Assembly: GCA_050084515.1 (NCBI GenBank)
Contig: CM114271.1
Coordinates: 21,328,001 to 21,392,000, forward strand
DNA: 64,000 nucleotides
Source: Blasia pusilla
Lineage: Eukaryota > Marchantiophyta > Marchantiopsida > Blasiales
Direction of reading: 5' to 3'
A model generated the notes under the pieces. It saw nothing but the letters and a program-made list of their open reading frames with translations. It made no database searches and had not been told where the DNA came from. Of the stretch, positions 22,140 through 34,199 are shown one piece after another. Numbering within the stretch: the first letter of the stretch is position 1; every line of letters starts with the position of its first letter. The position numbers and the translations under genes were made by a program.

Positions 22140-23660
22140 AAAGCCGGAGGTTGCGTCCTCTCCGAGTGAGGTCACGATGGAGACTTGGGAGCCAGTGATA
22201 TGTCTCAAGTTGATAGAAGGAGAGCGACGACGGGTTCATAGGTTTCTGAGATGGCATGTCAGTTGTTTTGCCTTCAGTATGAGAGACTTGGGTACGCTGA
22301 AGGGTCGCAGGATACGGATTGAGTTGGCTAGTGATACGCCGATCTTTCGTTGATCCTACAGGTATTCCGATATGGAGCGAGCCTTGATTCAGAGTAGGAG
22401 TCAACACTTGTTGGAGGCAGGACTTGTGGAGTTATTGCATGGGGAGTATGCATCTGCCACAGTCATACCGGCGAAGAAGGATATGTATGGCAATTGAATG
22501 GAAGGCGGATGTGCAGGGATTACCAACCTATCAATCGATAGACAAAGTCGGGTCAATATGCCATGCCTACTCCTGAGGCGATCTTTGATGTGGTAGGACA
22601 TGCAAATATTTTCAATACTTTAGATCTCCGTGTTGGCTATCATCAACTCCCTATCAGGTGGGAGGACAGGGAGAAGACAGCATTCTGGGGGATAGATCGG
22701 TTCGGGAGAGATTGTTTGTATCAGTGGCGGTTCTTACCATTTGGGTTGAAGAACGCGTCTGCGGAGTTTCAGAGAGTGATGGATAGGATTCTTGCTGGCT
22801 TGGATTTTGCGCAGTATTACATAGATGATATTCTTATCTTCAATTCCACGGTTGAGGAGCATGAGCGACACCTAGAGGAGGTATTTCGGCGATTGCACTT
22901 ACATGGATTGAAGTTACATCTAGGCAAGTGCAGATTCTTTCAAGAGCAGATTGAGTACTTGGGACATACCATATACCCCAGTGGGTTAGGTGTTTAGCAG
23001 ACAAAGGTGGAGGCTATTGTGTAGATTCCACGCCCTACAGATGTGAGTCGGGTCCGAGCATTTCTGGGACTGCCGAACTTCTATCGATGGTATGTCAAGG
23101 GTTTTAGTGCAATCGCAAAGTCTTCGACCTTGCTGACAAGACTTGATCAGGTTTGTTGTGGGGAAATGATCAGGAAAGATCATTTCAGGAGCTCAAGGAT
23201 AGGTTGACTTCCTCACCCATTTTACAGAGACCGATTAGGGGTCACCCATTCCAATTACATACGGATTGGAGCATGTTGGATCTAGAAGCGGTGCTTACTC
23301 AGAGGGATGATGAGGAGAGGGAGTTTGTTGTGGTTTACGCGAGCCGATCGGACAATATTGCAGAGGCAAAGTACAACTCTAACGAGGGAGAGTGCTTGGC
23401 TGTAGTGTGGATCGTGGCACATTTCAGGTGCTATCTATTCGGCAACCCTTTCACACTTATCACTGATCAACAGCCGTTGAGATGGTTGATGGAGTCCGAC
23501 AAGCTTAGAGGAAAGCTTGCCATGTGGGCTCTATTACTATAGGAGTATGAGTATGAGTTTGAGGTGGTTTACAGGCTAGGTCGGCTGAACCATAATGCGG
23601 ATGGGTTGAGTCGTAACCCATGTCCGAGTCACAGAGACAACATAGGAGCTCGATAGCACG
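22140..23660 (+). pseudogene. Reverse transcriptase / RNase H of the methyltransferase gypsy element
   Basis: The pre-RT block at 22,190-22,350 (CFAFSMRDLGTL ... IRIELASDTPIF) is typical of gypsy elements. RT follows: LLEAGLVELLHGEYASATVI, then after stops 22,563-22,997 with FNTLDLRVGYHQLPI, FLPFGLKNASAEFQR and the intact catalytic Y-I-D-D at 22,818-22,829. 23,040-23,150 has the thumb (AFLGLPNFYRWYVKGFS). 23,153-23,640 is RNase H: HTDWSMLDLEAVLTQ, the Glu of NSNEGECLAVVW, and the end NADGLSRNP. Stops after GLGV (22,995), near 23,020 and after WALLL (23,540) break it. The active-site motifs survive better than the frame. Confidence 0.85.
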
Positions 23661-23715
23661 GAGAGAGTGATGAGGAAATTGTACTGGTTGGCATGCATCT
23701 GCCTATCTGTGTTGG

Positions 23716-24100
23716 TTGACTATGGTAGGTCAGCCACAAGTGGTGACTCTAGTGGCGGGGTTGGATGATGAGTCTTTGGATCCGAAGGTCATTGAGGAGA
23801 CGACAGGTGGTCGTGATATCCATAAGGATGTGGAGGTTGTTGAGTTCTTGCGTAGTGGCGTCATAGTGAGCACAATGAGTGCTAGGGAGCGGGATTGGAT
23901 CCTACAGAGAGCCAAGAGGTTTAGGTGGGAGGGGACTCACATTTTGCGGGTATAAGAAAATGGTAGGATACGAGTGGTATCCCATCCTTCCCAGCAAGCA
24001 CGTGTAGTGCGACATGCCCATGAGGAGTTGGGGCATTTTGGAGTAAAGCGTACTTATAGCTTACTCCATGTTCAATATTGGTGGCGCGGCATGCATAATG
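23716..24100 (+). pseudogene. Integrase N-terminus, cut by a CACTA element
   Basis: From 23,716 the frame leads to the HHCC-type zinc-binding region: RHAHEELGHFGVKRTYSLLHVQYWWRGMHN. At 24,101, in the middle of this domain, the sequence changes to the terminus of a CACTA element (CACTAGAAGG). The catalytic core of this integrase is not found elsewhere in the window. Confidence 0.8.
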
Positions 24101-24560
24101 CACTAGAAGGAATATGGCAAATTTAGCACTAAGTCACTTACAACTAAAGTCCAATAAAAAAAATACAACTACATGTAACTAAAAAGTCATAGATGGCAAA
24201 TTTTAGTATTAATTAGTTACTAAGAATGACTAGAGAATATGACATGGAATTTTCTTTCTATATTTTTAAAATATTTTTAAAAATAATTACTATAAAGTAA
24301 TGACATGGCATTATAAATGACTAGATTAGTGCATAAAGGACGTGGACATGGCTTGTAGTTGCTTAAAATTGAAGTCCAATACAACTACATGTAACTAGAG
24401 AGGCCTAGGTGGCATACTTTAGTATTAATTACTTACTAAAAATGACTAGAGGATGTGATATGGAAATTTATTATCTAATTAAAATTTTTAATATAATTAC
24501 TATAAATTAATGGCATGTCATTAGAAAAGACTATATTACTCCAAAAAGGACTAAGACAAG
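24101..24560 (+). mobile_element. Left terminus and subterminal repeats of a CACTA element
   Basis: Starts CACTAGAAGGAATATGGC exactly where gypsy integrase homology stops. Within the next 450 bases the motif TGACTAG and the block TTTAGTATTAATTA-TTACTAA recur, giving a diverged duplication of about 240 bp. The first nine bases equal the terminus at 39,434, so both belong to one CACTA superfamily group. The right terminus (expected ..CTAGTG plus ATG) was not found in the window. Confidence 0.75.
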
Positions 24561-25981
24561 GCATTTCTTATGAATTAATTAAAATTAAAATTTAATTCAT
24601 AACATGACATGTAAAAATAAGACTAGATTAGAATTGGTAGAATTAAAAAAACTTCCCTCCAATTTTTAATATAGTTGGTACATTAAAATTATTGCCAAGT
24701 TGGCAAATAAGATCCTAATAAAATGAAGCCACATCAGTTTGTTTAGACCCTCTTTTGAGTTTTGAGACGCTAAGTACTTTCCCGCACTCCTAGTACTTTC
24801 CCACACTCTTAGAGCTCGCGTCCCGCGGCCGTGCATATGCCTTAGGTTGAAAGTTTGAGAAAGCTCTAGGTTGGAAGTTTGAGAACTCGAGATCATAGCA
24901 TTGATCCTCAATCTGTATCTGTTTTCTGAAGAGTGTGGATTCATCCGTGGACAAGTAGGGATGAGCACGAAGAAAGGGCAAACAAAGCATTTGTGACTCG
25001 GGCTAGGAAGAGGACAAGGAAGAAATATTTGCCGCATCTGTGACTCACGCTAGAAAGATCGCATTAGAGCTTTTGAATGGGTGGGACGAAGGGCCTTTAG
25101 CTGCCAATGCCAACAAGGTAAACTATTAAATTTTAATTCTCACCTAGAATATCTATGATTTGTTAGGGAGGTTATGGCAATATATGGCCTTAACTAAACC
25201 CAGCTACACACATCTGTTAATCAAGGGAAAAAAAACAGAAATTCGAAGAGCATCTGAGAGGAGATAGAGTTAGAGAAGATTGACCAGATAGAAGCAAGAT
25301 TTAAGCAAATTGAAGAGGAAACGGCCCAATACTACATCTAATGTGCAATTGATGATACGGAGGAGTATGAATTGAGCCATGAACTCCATAAATTTACAGA
25401 TTCTTGTTGAAACGCACTCTATCACCATAAATGCACCCTATCACCAGGCTAGGAAGGAGGAAGAGTGGTATACGTGGAGGAAGAACATGAAGGAGTGGTC
25501 ACCGGATTGGTGAGGTAATATATGTCATGATGTTTTTTAGTATAAAGGGCGAGCAAGATTGATAGCTAGTGAGAGTGTCTTCCCATTGCTCTGTTATTCT
25601 CTATGATTCTCTCTTGTTTAATCATGTTCAATATATGACTTGTATAATTTTTTGTATCCAAGACGTATGAGGTAAGAGTAGAGGGCCCTTCTCTTCAAGC
25701 GAGCCTCTCAGCCTAATCAACCTATATTATAAATGATGTTCCACATTCTACTTATAAGATGGTATTTGGATCCATTATGCAGGTGATAGCAACAATCTTT
25801 AAATGGGGGAGGCAAGGAGAATCAGGGAGTTTATTTGTGATTTGACTAGTAAGTACCTATAGAGAAGAAAAACCTCCATCTTAATAAGTTATTTTGGTTG
25901 ATATCTTCTTAGACTATTGATAGAACATGGATATGACGTGAACTCCTATCACCCGTTAGAACACATAATTAATAGAAGTGA
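24561..25981. other. CACTA internal sequence without recognised gene
   Basis: AT-rich 5' region of the CACTA element upstream of TnpD. It holds two small direct repeats, AGTACTTTCCCRCACTC at about 24,771-24,808 and AGGTTGRAAGTTTGAGAA at about 24,843-24,885. No convincing coding sequence. Confidence 0.4.
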
Positions 25982-28830
25982 ATGAAGGAGAGTTCTATGT
26001 TATGTAGCCCATTTTCACACATATTGTTTGTTCTATTAGAATGCAGAGAACGGGAAATTAAAAGAGCTAGGCTAGGTCTAAGTGATGTTGGGAGGATCGC
26101 TGCCCATGACGAAAAGATATGGCGTAGTGAGAAGGAAGCAACAAGAGTTCTTGGGTTGAAGAAACTAAGGTGCCTATGTAGTGAATGCAAAGGGATAAAA
26201 TTGAGATTAGTACACATTGTAGAACAGTACCTCATTCAAAATAAGAGATATCCTCCCAAACGAATCTGGGTAAATCCTAATGATTATGATTCATCAGATG
26301 AGGAGTGGAAATCAAATGAAGGCCACCATGGTGATAATCACGTTACTCTAGATCATAGTGATGTTATAACTGATTTAAATCAATCATGTAGTGATCCACC
26401 TTTGGAAATTGACAAAACGTTAGATATCCATCAGATGATCAACGAGGCTTTCCATACCTTTGATATGGGACAAGTCCAAGATCTGCCAACAGAGATACAA
26501 CTAGATGCTAGAATCGAGGATGAGGATCAAGTGCCATTTGAGATGGGGATAGACGAATCTGAAAGGGAAGATGGTGAGGAGGAATGGGCTAAAGAGTCTA
26601 AGGTGTTAAGGGATGCTTGTCGACCCTTATTTACGGGTTCTAAAACTAGCAAACTTGCATTCACCATGTTGTTCTTAAACATATGTGGTACTCATAATAT
26701 CTCAAATATTGTTGTGGATAAGATCCAAAAATTCGTGGCAGTGCAAGTCGTGCCCAATGAGAATGTGGTTCTAAGAAACCACTATGATGCCAAAACATTG
26801 ATCAATAAGTTGGTTTTGAATTACATTCAAATTCATTGTTGTCCCAATGGTTGTATGCTCTTCAATGGAGAGCATAAGGACTTGTTGAATTGCTCAAAGT
26901 GCAACTCCCCTCGATATAAAGTGCAAGGGAAAACAAAGATTGTTGTAAAGGTTCTCAGACACTTTCCAATTATCCCACAGCTAAAACGTATGTATAGATG
27001 TAAGACCATAGCTGAACTAATGAAATGGACATCAGAAAACAAAAGTAGCGATGGTAAGGTGCGTCATGTGGGAGATTGCCGACAATGGAAAAATATAAAT
27101 GAGCGTTGGCCAGAGTTCATGAACGAGCCTCGTAATTGTCTATTAGGGCTTGCTTTAGATGGAGTAAATCCTTTTAGGGACAAGAGTTTAGTTTGGTCAA
27201 CTTGGCCTGTTGTTTTGGTGAACTGCAATCTTCCACCATGGTTGTGTACAAAGAAATTCTTTCTCCAATTGGCTTTGATCATTCCTGGTAAGGAGTCAGT
27301 GTCTTCTCATAACTTAGATGTGTATTTAGGTCCACTTGTAAACAAGTTATAACTACTTTGGAAAGGAGTTGTTGAATATGATAGTTCTCTTCTTGAAGGC
27401 CAAGATAAGTTCCTTCTTAAGCCATGATCATATGGACTATTAGTGACTATCATGGGCTAGGTGTGGTCTCTGGCCAATGTACCAAGGGAAAACTGTCATG
27501 CGTGGTGTGTGGACTACAAGTAGATTCATATTATTCTAAACCTTTGCGTAAGCCAACATTTCAAGGCCACTGACGGTATGAAGATATAAACGGTATAAAG
27601 ATAGGATCTTCCTTACAAGAAGATTCAATTTGCGCATCTTTTCAATCGATAGATTGAAAATCGTCCAACGCCCAACGTGTGACCAGTCATGACATATTGA
27701 GATGGGTTGAAATGAAGAAGATATTTGATGAAATGCCAAGACCTAGGCACAATTGGGGTTGATCCGTACAAAGAATATGGGGTCCAAAGAAAGAGCATTC
27801 TATTCGAATTTCCTTATTGCAAGGTGAGTAAAACCTATTGAAGATGTTTCCATTTTTTCATACTTGTCCGGCTTTCCATTTCTTGTGGTGATTGTGTTGG
27901 TTTGATCACCAACTGGTTTCTTTGTTGAGTGCATGGATAAACCCAAAATTCATATTATTCCTTCTTGATAATTTTTCAGGATTTATTGATCCGTCATTTT
28001 TCGTATGAAGAAAGAAGGACTCGGTTCAAGTTAGGCAAGACATGGAGGTTAGGGGAATTAGACGTCACTTATGGCTTCAAGCGCATCCTAGTAGAGCATC
28101 CGTTAAGTCAAAACCAAAGTCAGATTATGTGCTTACCCCTGAGAAGGTTAAGATATTTGACGCTAAGGTACAAAGTCTAAAAGTTGCTAGCGTTATGCTG
28201 ATGCTTTACAAAAACATCTTCTACGGAAGAATATGGGTGCACTTAAGTCCCTGACCATCATATTTTTATGCAACAACTCTTACTATTCTTTTTGCGAGGA
28301 CTCTTGAAAAGCCCAGTGAGGATGACTATCATGCGCATGTCCAAAATTTTCCCACTCCTTTGTGTTAAGACATACAACCCTGAGGATTTTGAATCCTTAA
28401 AAGAAGACGTTTCTACCACGCTTTGCCTCATGGAGATACATTTCCCCCTTCCTTCTTTGACGTGATGACTCACCTCCTTGTCCATTTGGTTGAAGAGCTT
28501 GATATTTGTGGCCTTGTTCCATGTCGATGGATGTACCCTGTGGAGAGATACTTGGGTGTATTCAAGAATTACGTCAGCTCATGTGCTAGACCAGAAGGCT
28601 GTATGGCCGAAGGATATCTACTTGATGAAGCTCTTGGTTTCATCACCGAGTACATGCAAAACTATGATGTCATACGAATAAGAGTTTGGGATGCGAGCGA
28701 GGACGAAGGAGTTATTGGCAAAGTGTTAGAAGGTGTCGGGACCAAGCGTCAAATGAGCTCTGAAATTCTTAAAGTGGCACATGAATATGTGCTCCACAAT
28801 AGTGAATATTTCACAATATGGTTGGAGTAA
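25982..28830 (+). pseudogene. CACTA TnpD-type transposase (Tnp2 and DUF4218), decayed
   Basis: 25,982-27,352 is open for 456 codons. It has a Cys-containing N-terminal part (CLCSECKGIKLRLVHIVEQYL), an acidic middle, then the Tnp2 (Transposase_21) domain with CPNGCMLFNGEHKD, CSKCNSPRYK, LALDGVNPF (first catalytic Asp), STWPVVLVNCNLPPWLC and DVYLGPLVNKL, then a stop. From 27,353 Tnp2 similarity continues in mixed frames (PRENCHA, KPTFQGH) to about 27,820. DUF4218 follows at 28,042-28,830: RGIRRHLWLQAH, a frame break near 28,255, then MQQLL..FFLRGLL, WMYPVERYLGVFKNYV and GCMAEGYLLDEAL. The product would be the nuclear DDE transposase that cuts the element ends. Stops and frameshifts show this copy is inactive. 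Confidence 0.85.
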
Positions 28831-28980
28831 GTACTAGTGTTATGTAAACTCTTTCCATCTAGTTTCCTTCTAGCCTTTCTATTTCTATCGAATCAGATTA
28901 TTTGTCCAGGAAAAAAATAACTACCTTTTGTAGTTAATGTAGGGTGTTGGTTTTTAAAAGTTTGTCATCGCTGGTTATTG

Positions 28981-29490
28981 TGCAGAAAGTTCAGAGGGGA
29001 GGGCAATGGGGATTCCACATTCTCTCGATGGATCCGTCCAAAGATTATAGAATGGATAGCTTCTGGCCATGCCATTGATGATATGGTTGTAAAACTGTCG
29101 GTCCCACCTTCTCGGTTTTACTTGTCATACAAAAAGATGAAAGCTTATAGAAACCATTTTAGGTTAGATGATGGAAGTGATTATACAACCTTTGATTCGG
29201 GGATTGCATCAATCTTTGAATCTCATCCGTCGGAGGAAGAAATTGCAAACCATCACATGCCTTATGTTGGCCTCTTGTTTGATATTTTAGTTATGGATTA
29301 TGGCCGCTTAGAGCAGCCCATTATCTTGATGAGGGGAAAATGGGTTCTATCTACATGGGGCTCCCAAGAACCCAACATGCTTTATGATGAGAATGGTTTC
29401 CTACTAGCCAACTTTAGAAAATTCTTGCCCTTGAATTCTGATCCTTTTGTTTTTCCTAGCCAAGTAGAGCAATTATTTTATGGAGTGTAG
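28981..29490 (+). pseudogene. CACTA TnpD C-terminal region (DUF4216)
   Basis: After an intron-like gap ending in a GTGCAG acceptor, an open stretch of about 170 codons carries the DUF4216 style: YTTFDSGIASIF, VGLLFDILVMDYG, IILMRGKWV, ENGFLLANFRKFLPLN and DPFVFPSQVEQLFYGV. It is the downstream part of the TnpD gene at 25,982. The same domain is found on the minus strand at 37,664-38,167, with the shared FVFPSQVEQ-FYG signature. Confidence 0.8.
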
Positions 29491-30084
29491 AAGATAGGCC
29501 AGGATTGAAAGTTGTTATGCAAAAATAAGCACGATCAAGAAGGTTAGTGGGGGAGAGTATAGACTTATCAAGCAATGATAGCTTGCAACCTAGAGGGTTT
29601 GATGCTCATACACAACTAGAGAGTGAAGTTCCTGACGTAACACTGGTTGGGGCAATACAACTATCAGATGCAGAAATAGCACTAGCAAATATGGACTACA
29701 CTACCAACAATATAGAGGATGGAGATGAAGGACTGTATGAGGCTCCTACATTTGAGGATGAGAAGGAGCAAAATAGTAGCTCAAATAGTCAAGATGAATG
29801 GTCAATTCATGAATGTTGGTGTTATTCTACACAAGTAGGGCAACAACTTTACCTTGTAAGGTTTTAAGTGAGGAGGATTTTCAATGATAATAGTATGCCT
29901 TGGAATTGTGAAAAAATAGTTTTCTAAATGTTTTTTTTGGATTTTGGATCTATCTATTTCAGGTACTTTACCCAACTTGATGACATATATCTTTTTTGAG
30001 AAAAAAATTCCTAGAGAAGTACTTACAATCGGACCTTGTTTGTAGTTTTACATCAGGTCCAATTTCATTAGCGTTTGAATGATC
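29491..30084. other. Spacer between TnpD- and TnpA-like genes
   Basis: 29,547-29,867 is an open acidic stretch (NIEDGDEGLYEAPTFEDEKE), probably the tail of the TnpD product. The rest is AT-rich with no recognised feature. Confidence 0.4.
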
Positions 30085-32975
30085 ATGCCATCGGAGGTGG
30101 GCAGAGACTCTGAGACCGATGACAAGATCCGCATTGTAGAGGAGAGTCCTTGCAGTAAATACCATCGACTACGTGAGGAGCGTGTGGCTTTTGTGAGAGA
30201 GACAACAAGGAAACTTGGGGAGGAGTTTTGGTAAGAAGTACTCTTTGAACTTGCATTTTGGTGGACTTACTTTACAATGGTTTCAATTTTCATCCTTTGT
30301 GACTATAATCTTACTAACATTAGAGGGATTGGCTATGAATTTGGTTTGAAGGAGAGTTCTTCCACCTCGTAACCAACCTCTTCTTCAAAAGAGTGCAAGA
30401 ACCAGCGAGAGTGATTGTTCATCAACTCCAAAGGCATATAACACTCGGAATGTTGCACAGAAAAAAATTATGTCGAAGGACTCATCAAATGATGAAGATA
30501 AAGGGTTCAGTAGTAATAGTGAGTTCGATAAAGACTATGATGCAACACCTCAACAATCTTTCCCCGAAGGTTTAGAACAGATTCGAGTAGCCAAGAGGAA
30601 GTCTCCATTAAGGCAGAAGAAGAATCGTGGCAAGGTGGGTGAAGAATGTGTGAGTAATAAGTCTCTTGATTGAAAACATTGAAATACTTGCATAGTACTT
30701 TATTCGTTCATAGCTTCTTTCTTGCAAATACTAAAATTACTCACTTTGATGAAATTGTTTGGCGATAGCGTCCTAGTCCAGACAAGAAGCAAAAAGAAAG
30801 CAAGAAGAATCCACTTTCCCATCTTCCCGGAGTCCTACAATGGTCGATTCTTGGGATGTACCCAGGGTTCCAAATGCCCATCCAATGGCCTTCGGGCATG
30901 TCCGGTACTCAAAAGGATCCTAAACACCTCCCATAATGTTTCATGAAGTTAGAAGTTTGAACAAGGGGTCATTTTTTGAGGGCTCTATGAGCCCTTACAA
31001 GCATATTGTTGCTGCATATTGAAGTATGGCATGCAGGTTCTATTCCTCCTGGATAGGGCCAACCCCCTAGCTTCTTTGGTGGATATTTCTTTGCCCCAAA
31101 TCCTGGACTTGCCCCACAGGTTCCACCAACTAATCACCAACCTGATCCACTTGGTAAGATAAGTCACTGTATTAATGGGGTCATATTATGTCTGATTGTA
31201 CCATGTAGTAAGGAGATCTGATTTTTCTAAAGTGTAGAAGTGGGAAATTTTTGGTTTAGAATCATCTATTAAAGAGATGAAGAGAAAGGAGGATTATAAT
31301 GCATGGAAGGCGGCCAGCAAGATTCGAGAGCGAGTTGGGCTAAAACTTTTGGTTGAGGACACAACAAAGGGTGAGATAGTATATGGTTGTGACGAAAAAA
31401 GTAGTTGGTACGATGAAGTGAAGGTTGTAGTGCATCGATACTTAGACACTAGCATTGTTGATGTTGCTAAACAAACACATACAGATTTGAAAGTTATGCG
31501 TAGGGATGTTGATGCCCACTATGAATACACGGGGTGTAAACTTAGTGAGAAATTTTGGCGTAACTCTCTCCAAGAACTAATGAAGAAAGAGAGGGCTCGA
31601 TTAAAGAGGATGTGGATAGAGGCAAGATGTTCTCCCGAATGCCTCTCTCCTCCGGATGTGAATCCTAAGAGTTGGGAAAGTTTGAAATCATATTGGTTGC
31701 CTCTTGAAGGACAAAACAAATCTAAGCGTATGAAGGCCAATCACTCAAAGGTGGAGAAGCCCAATCCCAATGGAAGGTGTGGTTATGCAGGAGCAAAGCA
31801 CACTTTGGTAAACTCGTGCTTTTGTTCTCATTATCTCTTCCAGCAAGTTTACATTATGTTTCTAAATCATCTACACATCTAAAGCTTAAATTGCAATCCT
31901 AACCTGATTTGATGGAATGTAGCAGAAAGAGATGGGCGGGAGAAGTTCATCACTACAAGACATTGAGGAGTCTTTGGACGTAGGAAAAGCATTCCCAAGC
32001 CAAGAAAATGTTAATAAGGTAAGCTAATCCGTGACCTTCTTGATAATTAGATTACAAAAAACAAAAGTTATCTTGGCATGGTATTCTAAATTGGCTTGCT
32101 GCAAAATCCTCTTACACTTTCAGAAGTTGTCTTGTTGTATGCTATTCAAAATTGGCTTGTTGTAAAATTCTCTTACAATTTCAGAAGTTGTCTTGCTGTA
32201 TGATATTCAAAATTGGCTTGTTGTAAATTTCTCTTACAGATTCAGAAGTTGTCTTGGCATAGTATTAAAAATTGGCTTTCTATAAAGTGAACTTATAGAT
32301 ACAGAAGTTTCTTTAGCATAGTATGGTGAATTGGCTTGCTGTAAACAAAACTTAGAAGTTGGTCATGTGACCTAATATTGTATCTTCATCCATTTTTTCT
32401 TACCAAAAAATTTCTCACTTGTATGTTGGTATTGTTTCTTAGAATGGTTTATCCACCTTGACACATAAGATACAAGTGGTGGAAAATGACTTGGGTGGTC
32501 TCAAATCAAGCATGGAAATCTTGATGGGAATGATGATAGAACTAAAGGGTATGGTAAGTAAGGGACAGAACAATACACCACCTCCTCCATCACCAGTTGA
32601 GATCCCTGAGGTTGTGGTGATCCCAAAAATTTGCAATTCTATTCTTGATCCTCTCGATGAGAACATGGCATCTGTTAAAGTTCAAGCATCTTCTTCACTT
32701 GACAATCTTATAGAGAGTCAAGATACTATGTCTATCTCTACTCTACAACAACCTCAGGAAGTTATCCTTGAGCCCAAGAATGTAGAATGTGTCTCTATTG
32801 GCATGGATCAGACTCTTGAATCCATGCTTGTTGCCCCTGAAGGTCCTCAACAAGAATCCAGAATGGTTGTGGAGCCACTTCAAAATCATGTTGCGGATAA
32901 AAAAAACGAAAAAGAATTGAAGCAAAATAGCAAGAGTTGCAATTGTCAATATATTAAAACTTACATCCTTTATTA
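30085..32975 (+). pseudogene. CACTA TnpA-like gene (Transposase_24 / Ptta type)
   Basis: A multi-exon model can be drawn. Exon 30,085-30,230 starts MPSEVGRDSETDDK and ends at a GTAAGA donor. An exon at about 30,370-30,635 is rich in Ser, Asp and Lys (RVAKRKSPLRQKKNRGK, likely nuclear). An exon at about 31,250-31,800 carries the plant transposase domain: AASKIRERVGLKLLVED, DEVKVVVHRYLDTS, DVDAHYEYTGCKLSEKF and PKSWESLKSYWL. Exon 31,924-32,018 follows. An exon at about 32,443-32,975 begins NGLSTLTHKIQVVENDLG and has a helical MEILMGMMIELKGM segment and proline-rich tail. Proteins of this type bind CACTA ends. Some exon borders are unclear, so it is listed as a pseudogene, though parts look well kept. 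Confidence 0.65.
32065..32345. repeat. Tandem repeat, about 60-bp unit, 4-5 copies
   Basis: The phrase AAATTGGCTTGYTGTAAA ... CTCTTACA ... TTCAGAAGTTGTCTTG recurs; CAGAAGTT occurs at 32,121, 32,182, 32,243 and 32,302. It lies in an intron of the TnpA-like gene. Confidence 0.85.
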
Positions 32976-33159
32976 ATGTACAAAACCAAAAAAAGGAAGC
33001 ATGCTATAGTTTACCTTCTTGAATAACCATCCTTGTCTTGGTAGACTATGTGAATATTTCACGAGTTCTACACCATGAAGTAACTCTCCAGAGAAATAAT
33101 TATCAATAAATGTAGCATGAAATAATATGAATACGAAACCTATATGAAAGAGCTTACCT

Positions 33160-33660
33160 TTGTCTATTTCTTTGAACCTCCACATCGTGTATCACTTTCT
33201 TGCTCATTCCCAACATCTACGCTGTCGCGTCGAGAGTCTTTCTTCGAGTAAGGGCGGACCTTCTAGCTGCGGCAGACGTGGTCGATGCAAGGTGAACTCT
33301 CTAAGAAGTTCTCCTTTTTCAATACAAAATTATTATGTATACTCTCCATTGTCTCTCGATAGGTATCACAAATGGAAGTGCCAAGGCGATCACTTCTTCG
33401 TAACATCGGACCCCGAAATTCCTAACTATAAAACCCCTATAAACTACTTTACGCTTGTATACGAGGAAGATAGCACAACTAGTGTTAAACCCTACTTGTT
33501 GAGGCCTATTGACATCCATGGATCGCTATATAAGGATATACAAAGTATAATCCCATGTCCTTCCATATGTGACGATAGGAATAATCACTGGAGTTGGAGA
33601 TTGCATAACCTGGTTCATGAACATCTCCCCAAAGTGATAATCTAAATAACGACTGAATTA
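33160..33660 (+). other. Unrecognised open stretch of 161 codons
   Basis: Open from 33,160 to 33,645. The second half has a protein-like composition (YHKWKCQGDHFFVTSDPEI, LLRPIDIHGSLYKDI, NHWSWRLHNLVHEHLP). I do not recognise a domain. It lies between two CACTA remnants and could be their cargo or a fragment of another element. Confidence 0.25.
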
Positions 33661-33779
33661 GTGCCTATCTACCAAGAGTACCTTGACATGGTAAGAATTG
33701 AGGAAAGGAAAGTTGGGCACAACTCGTGCTCCACCCCTATCCATGCTTGACAGACATTCTCTACTCTCCTCAAGAATGG

Positions 33780-34020
33780 GCTTTGGCGGAATTATTCTCC
33801 CAAGAGGGGTAGTCCACTCTCATTGGGAAAATAACAAGCCAAAACATTCAGAATTTTAGTATGACTAAACTCTTATAAGGTGATAAGCCTCGCATCTCCA
33901 CACACACACCACACTCTAGAAACCTCTCGAAGAATAGATTATGGTCAAGTTACTCTCCCAAGAGGGGCGATCCACTCTCATTGGAAGAGCAAGCAATCCC
34001 AAAGCCATACACTCAAGAAT
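33780..34020. repeat. Direct repeat about 163 bp apart
   Basis: TTCTCCCAAGAGGGG followed by TCCACTCTCATTGG occurs at about 33,797-33,828 and again at about 33,955-33,990, with diverged sequence between. Confidence 0.7.
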
Positions 34021-34199
34021 GACATGAGAGACTCTAGATATGAAATAGAAGGTGATGAACCCTTGAAGGTCCTTCCTTTTTATATACTCATAAGAGATCC
34101 ACAAGAGTATGAAATAGAGCTAATCTTATCTTGTGCCACATGGCTACCTCTCAAGGCTTAGCCAATCACATTTTAACACAAGTAGATTTCCTCTTATCT

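Noticed and set aside
25982-27352. The 456-codon frame as an intact host gene
   Set aside because: It carries Tnp2 transposase signatures and is followed by decayed continuation of the same domain, so it is a transposon fragment.
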